Source of the DNA: Mycobacteriaceae bacterium
GTDB lineage: Bacteria; Actinomycetota; Actinomycetes; Mycobacteriales; Mycobacteriaceae
Assembly (NCBI GenBank): GCA_019245755.1
Contig: JAFARC010000082.1
Location: 1 to 64,000 of the forward strand
Length of the DNA: 64,000 nt
Direction of reading: 5' to 3'
Shown: piece after piece, positions 42,205-50,827 of the stretch
Position numbering within the stretch: position 1 is the stretch's first letter
Layout: every line of letters starts with the position of its first letter
The notes under the pieces: generated by a model
The model's input: only the letters and a program-made list of their open reading frames with translations
Databases searched by the model: none
Told to the model about the DNA's origin: nothing
Made by a program: the position numbers and the translations under genes

Positions 42205-43527
42205 TCAACGTTCGGCGCGGCTGTAGACGGCGGTCTCCTCGATATCCACCCGGGAACGGTCGGGCAGGGCCGCCACGCAGCCGATCGTGATGATCGCGGC
42301 GAGCACGATGTAGGCCGCGATCGAGTACGGCGTACCGGTTTCGTGCAGCAGCCACGTCGCGATCAGCGGTGCCGGGCCGCCGGCGAAGACCGACGCCAAC
42401 TGGTAGCCGAGGCCGGCCCCGCCGTAGCGCAGGTGCGTAGGAAAGCTTTCCCCGATCAGCGCGGCCTGCGGACCGTACTGCATCGCGTGCACGATGAGCG
42501 AGACCACAATCACGGCGACGATCGCCACGGCTGCGCCGTGGGTCAACACTGCGAAGTACGGGACGGCGATCAGCCCGGTCAGGACCGCACCGGTCAGGTA
42601 GACGCGCTTGCGGCCGAGCCGGTCCGACAACTCGGAGAACAGCGGGATCGCGACGAGTTCGCACACCGCCCCGACCAGGACGGCGTTGAGCACGAAGGTC
42701 TTGGAAAAGCCGTGCCGGGAGACGACGTAGATCAGCACGAAGGTGGTGAACAGGTAGAACGGCATCTGCTCGCTGAACCGCAGGCCCGCCGACAGCAGGA
42801 TCTCGCGCCAGTGGTGCCGGATCGCGTCGACGACCGGAGCCCGGGCGGTCCGCTGCTCGGCCCGCACCTTGGCGAACATCGGCGTCTCCAGGATCTTCAG
42901 CCGGATCACCAGGCCCACCGCGACGAGCACCAGGCTGGCCACGAACGGCACCCGCCAGCCCCAGGAGGTGAACGCCTCGGGCGACAGCGTCGCGGACAGC
43001 AGGGTCATGCCGCCGGTGCCGAGCACCAGCCCGAGTGGCACGCCGAGCTGGGCGAAACTCGCGAGCAGCCCGCGTTTGCGCTGGTCGCCCCACTCCATGG
43101 CGATCAGCACCGATCCACTCCACTCCCCGCCGATCGCGATGCCCTGAACCAGCCGCAGCAGCACCAGCAGCAGCGGGGCCGCCAAGCCGATCGTGGACCT
43201 GCCGGGCAGGAACCCGACCAGCGCCGAAGAGACGCCCATGACGAGCAACGTGACGATCAGGGTGGCCTTGCGCCCGATGCGATCACCCCAATGTCCGAAG
43301 ATGGCAGCGCCCACCGGGCGGGCGGCGAACCCGACCGCGTAGGTCGCGAACGACTGCATCGCACCCGCGTAGGCGCTGGAGGCGGGGAAGAACAGGTGCG
43401 GGAAAACCAACGCCGCGGCCGTGTTGTAGAGGAAGAAGTCGTACCACTCGATGGTGGTGCCGATCGCGCTGGCCGACGCCGCGCGCCGCACCTGCACCTG
43501 CTGGCCTGCCCGGTCCACGACAACCAC
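42205..43527 (-). CDS. MFS transporter, metabolite:H+ symporter type
   Basis: A 440-residue MFS permease of the MHS family: IGTTIEWYDFFLYNTAAALV at the N-terminus, the loop GHWGDRIGRKATL, RLVQGIAIGGEWSGSVLIAM and a repeat of the loop as SDRLGRKRVYL. Members import organic acids, shikimate or betaine. The GTG start lies 28 bases after the last acyl-CoA dehydrogenase gene, so it is probably the final gene of the leftward catabolic operon and may carry its substrate. Confidence 0.9.
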   Translation of the reverse strand: MVVVDRAGQQVQVRRAASASAIGTTIEWYDFFLYNTAAALVFPHLFFPASSAYAGAMQSFATYAVGFAARPVGAAIFGHWGDRIGRKATLIVTLLVMGVSSALVGFLPGRSTIGLAAPLLLVLLRLVQGIAIGGEWSGSVLIAMEWGDQRKRGLLASFAQLGVPLGLVLGTGGMTLLSATLSPEAFTSWGWRVPFVASLVLVAVGLVIRLKILETPMFAKVRAEQRTARAPVVDAIRHHWREILLSAGLRFSEQMPFYLFTTFVLIYVVSRHGFSKTFVLNAVLVGAVCELVAIPLFSELSDRLGRKRVYLTGAVLTGLIAVPYFAVLTHGAAVAIVAVIVVSLIVHAMQYGPQAALIGESFPTHLRYGGAGLGYQLASVFAGGPAPLIATWLLHETGTPYSIAAYIVLAAIITIGCVAALPDRSRVDIEETAVYSRAER

Positions 43528-43555
43528 GTTTCACAGTGTGAAGCCGGGCGGCGGA

Positions 43556-44653
43556 TTATGTGTCGACTCGCGCCAAGTACCCCAGGGCGAGCTGTGCACG
43601 GTGGGCCGCGGGCGAGCCAAGCAGCGAGCGATTCAGTGCGGCGCGTTTGAGGTAGACGTGAATGCCGCTCTCCCACGTGTAGCCGATGCCCCCGTGCAAC
43701 TGCATCGCCTTGCCAACGACCTCGACCGCCGCAGTGCACGCGTACGACTTCGCCATCGCCGCCGCCCGGGTCGCATCGGGGCGCCCATCGGCGACGGCTG
43801 CCGCGGCGGCACGCACGAGCCGGCGAGCGACGGAAACCTGGACAGCCATGTCGGCGCACGCGTGCTTGACCGCCTGGAACGAACCGATCGGGCGTCCGAA
43901 CTGCCGTCGTAGGCCGGCGTAAGACACCGTGGCCGCCAGCATGGCGTCACCGAGACCGAGGCTGTCGCAGGCGACGGCAACACACGCCCGGTCCAGCAAC
44001 CCGCGCAGCCGCTGTCGCGGATCCCCGTCGAAGCGCCACATCGACGAGTCCTCAACGGGCACGCCGTCGGCGGCCACCGCGGCCAACCGGCGCGTCTCAT
44101 CGAGGACGGGCTGGGCGGTCACCGAAAGCCGCGGTGCCCGCGCGGCGACGCCGACGACCACCGGCGTGCCGCCGGGCTCGTCGGCCAGCAACAGCAGCCG
44201 CCCGGCGTCGGCGGCATCCGGCACGAACGACGAGCGGCCGTGGACATGTAACGCACCGCCGGTCCGCTCGACGCGGAACGGCACGTCGACGACCGCGCTC
44301 TCGTGGTCCCCGGACAACGCGACCGCGGCTCGGACGGCGCCGGAAACAACGCCCTGCAGCAGCGCGTCCCGGGATTCGCCGGGCTGCAACGACATCAGTG
44401 TGCCGACGCCGAGGACGGCGCCGCCGAGATAAGAGGTGCGGGCCGCGGCGCGGCCCATCTCCGACAGGACGATCGCCACCTCCTCGAAGGTGGCGCCCGC
44501 CCCGCCCAGGCTTTCGGGTGCCTCCAGCCCGATCCATCCGGTTTGAGCCAGCAACGGCCACGCGACCTCGGAGCGGGCGGGACGGTCCTTGGTCAGCAGG
44601 TCACCGGCCACCGACCTGAGTTCGTCGTGGATGTCCGCGTACCGGCCCGCCAT
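43556..44653 (-). CDS. Acyl-CoA dehydrogenase (smaller subunit type)
   Basis: A 365-residue acyl-CoA dehydrogenase fold protein. C-terminal FAD-domain parts are AGLRRQFGRPIGSFQAVKHA and MQLHGGIGYTWESGIHVYLK. The N-terminal and middle domains are degenerate. It directly follows (one shared base) a canonical 397-residue dehydrogenase. Adjacent unequal pairs like this form alpha2-beta2 enzymes in steroid side-chain degradation (for example FadE28/FadE29). The W-E in IGYTWES is where such subunits keep a key Glu, but its role here is inferred. Confidence 0.87.
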   Translation of the reverse strand: MAGRYADIHDELRSVAGDLLTKDRPARSEVAWPLLAQTGWIGLEAPESLGGAGATFEEVAIVLSEMGRAAARTSYLGGAVLGVGTLMSLQPGESRDALLQGVVSGAVRAAVALSGDHESAVVDVPFRVERTGGALHVHGRSSFVPDAADAGRLLLLADEPGGTPVVVGVAARAPRLSVTAQPVLDETRRLAAVAADGVPVEDSSMWRFDGDPRQRLRGLLDRACVAVACDSLGLGDAMLAATVSYAGLRRQFGRPIGSFQAVKHACADMAVQVSVARRLVRAAAAAVADGRPDATRAAAMAKSYACTAAVEVVGKAMQLHGGIGYTWESGIHVYLKRAALNRSLLGSPAAHRAQLALGYLARVDT

Positions 44654-45846
44654 CAGGTCGCGCCCGGTTCACGGGGCAGCCCCAGTCCGCGCTCGCCGAT
44701 GATGGTGCGCTGAATTTCACTGGTTCCACCGGGGATCGTCCACTCCCACGAACCAATGAAATCCAGCACCCACAAACCAGACTCCCATCCGCTGGACATC
44801 GGCTTGACCAGTCCGGTGTGAGCGGCGAGGCCACCGATCTCGGCGCCGAAATCGGTCATCCGCTGCAGCAGTTCGCTGTAGTACAACTTCACAACCGAGG
44901 CGTCCGCCGCTGCGGCGGTCCCGGCGTCGTTATTTTCCACCAAGTCCCGGCACAGGAAACGCAAGCCGGCGATCTCAGTCTCGAACCGCGCCAACTGATC
45001 CCGAACGCGGGCATCATCGATCGGGCGTGCTCCCCGCGCGTCGGGGCGGGCGCACGCCTGCACCAGCCAGTAAAATCCCGCATTGCCCAACCGCTCGGCG
45101 AGCTCCAGCATGGTCATACCACGCTCGGCGCCCAAAGTGGCCTGTGCCACTTGCCATCCCGCATTCTCCGGACCGACGAGGCCGACCGCCGGAATCACCA
45201 CGTCGTTCAGAAAGATCTCGCAGAAGTGCGACTCACCGATGGCGTTACGAATCGGGCGGACTTCAATTCCGGGTGTCGTCATGTCGAGCAGAAAGTACGA
45301 AATGCCATGGTGCTTGGGGGCGTCGGGGTCGGTGCGAGCCAGCAGCAGGCACCAGTCGGCATGGCGGGCGCCGCTCGCCCACAGCTTCTGACCGTTGACG
45401 ACGTAGCAGTCCCCTTCCCTGCGGGCCGTCGTGCGCAGGCCGGCCAGATCGGATCCGGCCTCGGGTTCGGAGAAGCCCTGCGCCCAGATCTCGCCGTCCA
45501 GGATGGCCGGCAGATGCCTGCGACGCTGCTCGTCGGTGCCGGCCGCGAGCAATGTCGCTGCGGCGTGGTGGATTCCGACGAAGGCGAGAACCAGCCTGGG
45601 CGCGTCGTGCGCGGCCAGTTCCTGATACAGGACGATCTGCTCGGCAACCGACATTCCGCCGCCCCATTCGCGCGGCCAGTGCGGCACGGCGAAGCCGGCG
45701 CGGTGCAGCTCGGCAAACCACGCCTTCTGGAATCTGACGAACTCGTCGTCGTCGGCTCCGGTCTGCGACTCGCGCCACCCGGCCGGGACGTGCGCTTCGC
45801 ACCAGCCACGCACCCCGGTCCGGAAATCTTCGAGACCGGCGGTCAT
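44653..45846 (-). CDS. Acyl-CoA dehydrogenase
   Basis: A 397-residue acyl-CoA dehydrogenase. FAD and substrate motifs: WAQGFSEPEAGSDLAGLRTT and DCYVVNGQKLWASGARHADW; C-terminal TIPGGTSEIQRTIIGERGLG. In the last motif the catalytic Glu of medium-chain enzymes (YEGT) is replaced by Gly (PGGT), as in subunits that depend on a partner. It overlaps the enoyl-CoA hydratase by 4 bases and the next dehydrogenase by 1, so the three should be co-expressed. It introduces a double bond next to the CoA thioester. Confidence 0.92.
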   Translation of the reverse strand: MTAGLEDFRTGVRGWCEAHVPAGWRESQTGADDDEFVRFQKAWFAELHRAGFAVPHWPREWGGGMSVAEQIVLYQELAAHDAPRLVLAFVGIHHAAATLLAAGTDEQRRRHLPAILDGEIWAQGFSEPEAGSDLAGLRTTARREGDCYVVNGQKLWASGARHADWCLLLARTDPDAPKHHGISYFLLDMTTPGIEVRPIRNAIGESHFCEIFLNDVVIPAVGLVGPENAGWQVAQATLGAERGMTMLELAERLGNAGFYWLVQACARPDARGARPIDDARVRDQLARFETEIAGLRFLCRDLVENNDAGTAAAADASVVKLYYSELLQRMTDFGAEIGGLAAHTGLVKPMSSGWESGLWVLDFIGSWEWTIPGGTSEIQRTIIGERGLGLPREPGAT

Positions 45847-46619
45847 GTCGACTTCGGCCGTAACCGCTGCAGCCGCTGTCGATGCTCGTCAGACTGCATG
45901 GTGACGACCTCGGCGGCAAAGCCGGCCTGCATCGCACCGGCGAGCACCTGTGACAGGTACATGTTCACGACGCGCTTGGTGCCGCGCAGTGCTTGGTCGG
46001 GTTGACCGGCGAGGCGCTCCGCCAGCCTGCGCGCCGCCGGCAGCAGGTCGTCGGGTGCCACCGCGCGGCTGGCGAGCCCGAGTTCGACGGCGGCGGCGGC
46101 GGAAACGCGATCACCGGTGAACAGGTATTCGCGGGACCGCATGATCGGCGTCAGCAGTGGCCACAGCGCAGCGCCACCGTCGCCGGCGACCAGGCCCACG
46201 GCGACGTGTGGGTCAGCCAGGTGCGCGGTGTGCGAGATCAGCACGATGTCGCACAACAGCGCGAGGCTGCAGCCCAATCCCACCGCCGGACCGTTCACCG
46301 CGGCGATCACCGGCAGCGGAAAGCGCAGCATCTCCTCGATGATCTGCGCCCCCTCCCGGACACTCTCGTCGCGGGCGATCGGATCGTCGAGAAACGTTGT
46401 GATCCAGCCCAGGTCGCCGCCGGCACAAAACGCGCGTCCGGCGCCGGTCAGAATCACCACCCTGGCTGCCGGGTCAGCCGCCAGCTGCCGCCACACGTTG
46501 GCCAGGCCCCAGTGCAGGTTCTCGTTGACGCAGTTGAGCTCGGCGGCGCGATTGAGGACCACGGTGCGCACCGCGCCGTCGGCCTCGACGGAAAGCTCTT
46601 CGGGAAGTTCGTATTTCAC
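45843..46619 (-). CDS. Enoyl-CoA hydratase/isomerase family protein
   Basis: A 258-residue crotonase-fold protein: RVVILTGAGRAFCAGGDLGW is the oxyanion-hole block and FPLPVIAAVNGPAVGLGCSL the second one. The acid position after GDGGAALWPLL is Ala/Gly-like where hydratases have Glu, so isomerase, hydrolase or other activity is possible. The GTG start 46619 overlaps the preceding dehydrogenase stop (GTGA). It sits between the two dehydrogenase pairs, which fits a beta-oxidation step after dehydrogenation. Confidence 0.88.
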   Translation of the reverse strand: MKYELPEELSVEADGAVRTVVLNRAAELNCVNENLHWGLANVWRQLAADPAARVVILTGAGRAFCAGGDLGWITTFLDDPIARDESVREGAQIIEEMLRFPLPVIAAVNGPAVGLGCSLALLCDIVLISHTAHLADPHVAVGLVAGDGGAALWPLLTPIMRSREYLFTGDRVSAAAAVELGLASRAVAPDDLLPAARRLAERLAGQPDQALRGTKRVVNMYLSQVLAGAMQAGFAAEVVTMQSDEHRQRLQRLRPKST

Positions 46620-47533
46620 GAGAACGGCCCGGTGAGACCGCGCGTGCCGATTCGGCGGGTCAACTCGTCGCGGGTAGCCGAGAGGCCCAGCGGCAGCCGG
46701 CGCAGCGGCTGGCTGTAGCGCGACAGCCAGGACAGGGCGGTTTCGTCGCAGAACCCGACGGCGCCGTGCAGCTGGTGGGATACCCGGAAAACGGTCTCGG
46801 CCGCCTCGATCGCCGCCAGCCGCAACGCCAGTGCGTCGTCGAGCGCATCGTCGCCGGCGGTCGCGACGCTGTACAGCGCGTACTTGGCCAGCATGTCGAG
46901 CCCGCTGCGTTCGACCTCGGCGTCGGTCAGCTGGAACTGTACGCCCTGAAACGCCGACAGCGGCTGGCCGAACTGCTTGCGCAGACGCACGTGTGCGGTG
47001 GTGAGCTCCATCGCCCGATCGAGCATGCCGAGCAGCGTCCAGCATGGCAGCACGAGTGCGAGGGCGACATCGTCGGCTCCGTCGCGGTCGAGGGCCGAGA
47101 GCTCCAGCGCGGCCGTGAAAGCCGGCCCGGTCGCGGACTGGCCCACCACCGCGCTCCGCTCGCCGTCGGTCGTCACGGTCGCCCAGTCGTTGTCGAGACC
47201 GGCGATCGTGCCCCCGGGCGCGGCGGCGGTGACCACGGTCAAACCGTCGACGTCCAGATCGGTTGGCCGTGCCAGCCGCTCGGCCACCGGATACGGCAGC
47301 GCCCAGTACCCCGCGCTTCGGCACAGCGCGGCGGCGGCTTCGGCCGCGTCCGGATCGGCGCGGGGCTCGAGCTCCCAGGCGCCAAGCCCGGCGAGCACCG
47401 GGGCTACCAGCGCCTCACGGGTGTCGGGCTTGGCTTCGGCCTGCTGCACCAGCTGATCCCCGCCGGCCGCCTGGAACGCGCGAAGAGCATGGCGCCCATA
47501 TTCTTTGGCCTCATCGCTCAGGTCGAGGATCAT
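46616..47533 (-). CDS. Acyl-CoA dehydrogenase, short subunit
   Basis: Only 305 residues, against 370-400 for usual acyl-CoA dehydrogenases: the N-terminal helical domain is shortened. The C-terminal domain is clear (HVRLRKQFGQPLSAFQGVQF, HQLHGAVGFCDETALSWLSR). ATG 47533 overlaps the upstream 396-residue dehydrogenase stop (ATGA). A short and a long subunit side by side is typical of heterotetrameric dehydrogenases for bulky CoA esters such as steroid side chains, like FadE32/FadE33. A longer in-frame extension upstream is shadow of that neighbour. Confidence 0.87.
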   Translation of the reverse strand: MILDLSDEAKEYGRHALRAFQAAGGDQLVQQAEAKPDTREALVAPVLAGLGAWELEPRADPDAAEAAAALCRSAGYWALPYPVAERLARPTDLDVDGLTVVTAAAPGGTIAGLDNDWATVTTDGERSAVVGQSATGPAFTAALELSALDRDGADDVALALVLPCWTLLGMLDRAMELTTAHVRLRKQFGQPLSAFQGVQFQLTDAEVERSGLDMLAKYALYSVATAGDDALDDALALRLAAIEAAETVFRVSHQLHGAVGFCDETALSWLSRYSQPLRRLPLGLSATRDELTRRIGTRGLTGPFS

Positions 47534-48720
47534 GACGCCGCCAACAGCGCCCGAGACAACAGGATGCGCTGCATTTCGATGCTGCCCGACGCCACGGTGG
47601 ACGCCTGCGAATAACGCCAGTGATCCTGCACCTCGGCGCGGAAATGCTCGGCGGCAGCCTCTGATACCGCCGCTCGGTTGTTGCGCGGCAGAGCCGCGCG
47701 GTTGTTGCGCGGCAGAGCCGCGGTAATCTCCATCAGCACTTCGGCGCTGTCCTGGTCCAGCTTCGTGACCGCGATCCGGTAACCCGCCGCGTCGCCCGGT
47801 TGTATGCGGCCCGCGCTCTGCAGCGACACCACCCGGTAGGCCAGCAGGCGCGCCCGCCGGCAGTGGGTCAGCATCCTGGCCCACCTTCCCCGCAACTCCG
47901 CCGGAAGGTCATCCCAGCGGTCGCCCAGCGCCGACGGCGCGGCCTGGAGCAGCCGTTCACACCGGGCGTAGCGAGCGATGCCGACCCGCTCGAAGGACAG
48001 CACGTCCTGCACGATCGACCAGCCTTCGTCCACCTGGCCGAGCACGTCGGCCTCGGTGACCCGCAGGTCGTCGAAGAACACCTCGTTGAGGTGGTGCGGA
48101 CCCAACATGGAGCGGATGGGCCGGACCTGGATCGCCGGGTCATCCATCGACACCAGAAAGATCGTCAGGCCGTGTTGCTTCTTCTCCCCCTTCGACGTTC
48201 GGGCCAGCAGGAAGCACCACTGCGCCATCGTGGCGTAGGACGTCCAGATCTTCTGGCCGCTGATCCGCCAGCCGGCACCGTCACGGCGCGCCATGGTGCG
48301 CAGCGAGGCCAAATCGGAGCCGGCCTCCGGCTCGGAGAAGCCCTGACACCAGATCACCTCGCCGCGCGCGATCAGCGGCAGATGCTTACGCTGCTGCTCG
48401 GGGGTGCCGTGGCGCATCAACGTCGGCCCGACCCAATTCACCCCCATGTACTGGGCGCCGCGCGGCTCATGGTGCGCCCACATCTCCTCGCGCACCACCG
48501 TCTGCTCCCATATCGACGCCCCGCCACCGCCGAACTGGGTCGGCCACGACAAGCACAGCAGGCCACGCTCGGCGAGGATCCGGCAGAATCGCTGGGCGGT
48601 TTCCAGATCGGCGGGGTCATCGGTGAACGCGCCCAGGAAATCGTCGGGCACATGCGCCTTGACCAGGCTGCGCAGCTCACTGCGCAGCAGCTTGGCGTCC
48701 TCACCCATCTCGAAGTCCAC
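47530..48720 (-). CDS. Acyl-CoA dehydrogenase, long subunit with internal duplication
   Basis: A 396-residue acyl-CoA dehydrogenase: WCQGFSEPEAGSDLASLRTM, WRISGQKIWTSYATMAQWCF and C-terminal STVASGSIEMQRILLSRALL. The usual catalytic Glu position in the C-terminal motif is not a YEGT-type motif, so a partner subunit is probably needed. Near residue 340 an exact 24-base duplication (47675-47722) gives AALPRNNR twice in a row. GTG 48720 follows AGGAG by 5 bases. It lies 18 bases after the CoA-transferase gene. Confidence 0.9.
   Translation of the reverse strand: MDFEMGEDAKLLRSELRSLVKAHVPDDFLGAFTDDPADLETAQRFCRILAERGLLCLSWPTQFGGGGASIWEQTVVREEMWAHHEPRGAQYMGVNWVGPTLMRHGTPEQQRKHLPLIARGEVIWCQGFSEPEAGSDLASLRTMARRDGAGWRISGQKIWTSYATMAQWCFLLARTSKGEKKQHGLTIFLVSMDDPAIQVRPIRSMLGPHHLNEVFFDDLRVTEADVLGQVDEGWSIVQDVLSFERVGIARYARCERLLQAAPSALGDRWDDLPAELRGRWARMLTHCRRARLLAYRVVSLQSAGRIQPGDAAGYRIAVTKLDQDSAEVLMEITAALPRNNRAALPRNNRAAVSEAAAEHFRAEVQDHWRYSQASTVASGSIEMQRILLSRALLAAS
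47675..47722. repeat. Exact 24-base tandem duplication in a dehydrogenase gene
   Basis: A unit starting CGGTTGTTGCGCGGCAGAGC, with four further bases, occurs twice without a break, keeping frame and duplicating eight residues. Both copies are identical, which suggests a recent slippage event. Confidence 0.9.
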
Positions 48721-48738
48721 GGCCGCTCCTGGTTGCAG

Positions 48739-49911
48739 CTATGCCGGTTCCACGTCGGCGGCCTTAAGGCCGAGTTCGTCGAGCACGTCCGCGGTGTCGG
48801 CCCCCAACTCGGGGGCGGGGCCGGCCACCCGGCCGGGGGTGCGGGAAAACCAGGTCGGCACGCCGGGAAAGCGCACCGGGCCGTGCGGGCTCTGTACCGT
48901 CTCGAACAAGCCGACAGCGTTGAGATGCGGATCGTCGAACAGCGCATCGGGATTCTGCAGGGCGGCGGCGGGTATCTCGAGCTCGCGGAACAACGTCAAC
49001 CATTCCTCGGTGGTGCGCTCCCGAAGTGTTTCGGCCACCAGCGCGTACACGGTGTCGATGCGGCGCGCGCGGCGCTGAAGGGTGGCGTACAGATCGCTCG
49101 CCCACGGCGGTCGCACCGCATCGATGAACGCCGACCAGTGCTTGTCGGTGTAGATCAGTGCGGCGATGTAGCCGTCGCTGGTGCGGTAGGGCCGGCGATT
49201 GGGGGCCACCGTCCGAGGATAGACGGCCGGGCCCAGCGGGGGATCGAACATGGCTCCGTTGGCATGTTCGACCAGCATGAACGACGCCATGGTCTCGAAC
49301 ATGCCGACTTCCACCTCTTGGCCTTCGCCGGTGCGCTCGCGGTGAAACAACGCCATCGTCGTGGCGTAGAGCGCGGTCAGCCCGGCGACCTTGTCGGCCA
49401 AGATCGTGCCGATGTAGTTCACCTCGCCGGTCAGCTGCTGCTGAACCGCCGGTACTCCGCATTCGGCCTGGATGGTGTCGTCGTAGGCGGGACGATCCCG
49501 GTCGGGTCCACGCCGCCCGTATCCGTAGCAGTTGGTGTAGACGATCGCCGGGTTGATCGCGGCGACCTCGGCGTAGCCGAAGCCGAGCGTGGTGATCGCC
49601 TTGGACCGCATCGAGTGGATGAAGACGTCGGCGTCCTTGACCAGCGCACGCAGCGCGGTCTTTCCGGCGTCGGACTTCAGATCGAGGACGATGCTGCGCT
49701 TGCCGCGGTTGACATTGACGAACACACCGCTCATCCCCGGGGCGGGCCCGACCGAGATGTAGCGGGTGTTGTCACCCTCGGGCGGTTCGATCTTGAGCAC
49801 CTCTGCGCCCATGTCGGCCATGATCTGGGTGCAGTACGGCCCCATCACCATCGCGGTGAGATCAACGACCCGCACGCCGGCCAGCGGGCCGGCGTGCGCT
49901 CGGCTAGCCAT
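48739..49911 (-). CDS. CoA-transferase family III (CaiB/BaiF type)
   Basis: A 390-residue family III CoA-transferase: GVRVVDLTAMVMGPYCTQIM, ADMGAEVLKIEPPEGDNTRY and NRGKRSIVLDLKSDAGKTAL, with VYTNCYGYGRRGPDRDRPAY before the expected catalytic Asp region (YDDTIQAECG). These enzymes move CoA between carboxylates, and the same family includes alpha-methylacyl-CoA racemases, so either role is possible. Its start overlaps the SDR stop by 8 bases. It would activate a pathway acid or epimerise a methyl-branched CoA ester before dehydrogenation. Confidence 0.88.
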   Translation of the reverse strand: MASRAHAGPLAGVRVVDLTAMVMGPYCTQIMADMGAEVLKIEPPEGDNTRYISVGPAPGMSGVFVNVNRGKRSIVLDLKSDAGKTALRALVKDADVFIHSMRSKAITTLGFGYAEVAAINPAIVYTNCYGYGRRGPDRDRPAYDDTIQAECGVPAVQQQLTGEVNYIGTILADKVAGLTALYATTMALFHRERTGEGQEVEVGMFETMASFMLVEHANGAMFDPPLGPAVYPRTVAPNRRPYRTSDGYIAALIYTDKHWSAFIDAVRPPWASDLYATLQRRARRIDTVYALVAETLRERTTEEWLTLFRELEIPAAALQNPDALFDDPHLNAVGLFETVQSPHGPVRFPGVPTWFSRTPGRVAGPAPELGADTADVLDELGLKAADVEPA

Positions 49912-50827
49912 GGCGCGCGCCCTGCACGGCCATGCCGAAGCTGTAGCGGAGGTGGTCGCCGTGGCCGTCGGGCACGACGGGAAAGATCAGCGGAGTACCC
50001 CTGTCGCGGACGACATGCATCTGCTCGGCCACCTCCTCGATCGACCAGGACGGCCGGTACACGCCCGGCGTCTCCGCGATCACCGCTTGCGCGACCCTGC
50101 CCGCCAGGGCGACCAGGATCTCGCCGGTGATCGAGCAGGACTCGTGCGCGAGCCAGCCGACGACCGGTGCCACCAGCTCCGCACCCATCGGCGGATAGGC
50201 CGAGATGTCAAGGCCACCGGCCATCCTGGTCGCGGCCGCCGGAACGATGACGTTGCACTTGACGCCCTCGTCCGCGCCTTCCAGCGCAACGACATTGGAC
50301 AGTCCGACAACACCTGCCTTGGCGACCGCGTAGTTCGCGATGCCATGGTTGCCGTACAGCCCGCCGATCGACGACGTCAGCACGATGCGCCCGTAGCCCG
50401 CGGCGCACATGAGCGGGAACGCCGGGCGCACGACGTGAAACGCCCCCCGCAAGTGGACGTCGAGGACCGCGTCGAAATCCGCGTAGGTCATCTCCTTGAG
50501 GGACCCCGGACGAACGTTGCCGGCGTTGTGGATGAGGATGTCGATCCGCCCGTATTCGGTCAGCGCGGCTTCGATGGTGTTCTTGCCGCCCTCGGGTGTG
50601 GCGACCGATTCCGGGCACGCGGCCGCCTCGCCGCCCGCCGTCCGGATCTGGCGTACCACGTCGTTCGCCGGACCGGTGTCCACGCCGCCGCCGGTCAGGC
50701 CGCTGCCAGGGTCGTTGACGACGACTTTGGCACCCCTGGCGGCCAGCAACAGGGCGTAGGCGCGACCGAGTCCCCGGCCGCCACCGGTCACGACGGCCAC
50801 CCGATCGTCGAACCGCAGCTCAGCCAT
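49904..50827 (-). CDS. Short-chain dehydrogenase, hydroxyacyl-CoA/17-beta-HSD4 type
   Basis: A 307-residue SDR: VVTGGGRGLGRAYALLLAAR is the cofactor motif, with NDPGSGLTGGGVDTGPANDV as the insertion typical of 17-beta-HSD4/multifunctional-enzyme-like dehydrogenases. The catalytic Ser is in VLTSSIGGLYGN and YxxxK is YAVAK. The long C-terminus (VYRPSWSIEEVAEQMHVVRD) is also seen in that group. The likely reaction is oxidation of a 3-hydroxyacyl-CoA or a ring alcohol. It begins one base after the monooxygenase stop (TGAATG). Confidence 0.9.
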   Translation of the reverse strand: MAELRFDDRVAVVTGGGRGLGRAYALLLAARGAKVVVNDPGSGLTGGGVDTGPANDVVRQIRTAGGEAAACPESVATPEGGKNTIEAALTEYGRIDILIHNAGNVRPGSLKEMTYADFDAVLDVHLRGAFHVVRPAFPLMCAAGYGRIVLTSSIGGLYGNHGIANYAVAKAGVVGLSNVVALEGADEGVKCNVIVPAAATRMAGGLDISAYPPMGAELVAPVVGWLAHESCSITGEILVALAGRVAQAVIAETPGVYRPSWSIEEVAEQMHVVRDRGTPLIFPVVPDGHGDHLRYSFGMAVQGARHG

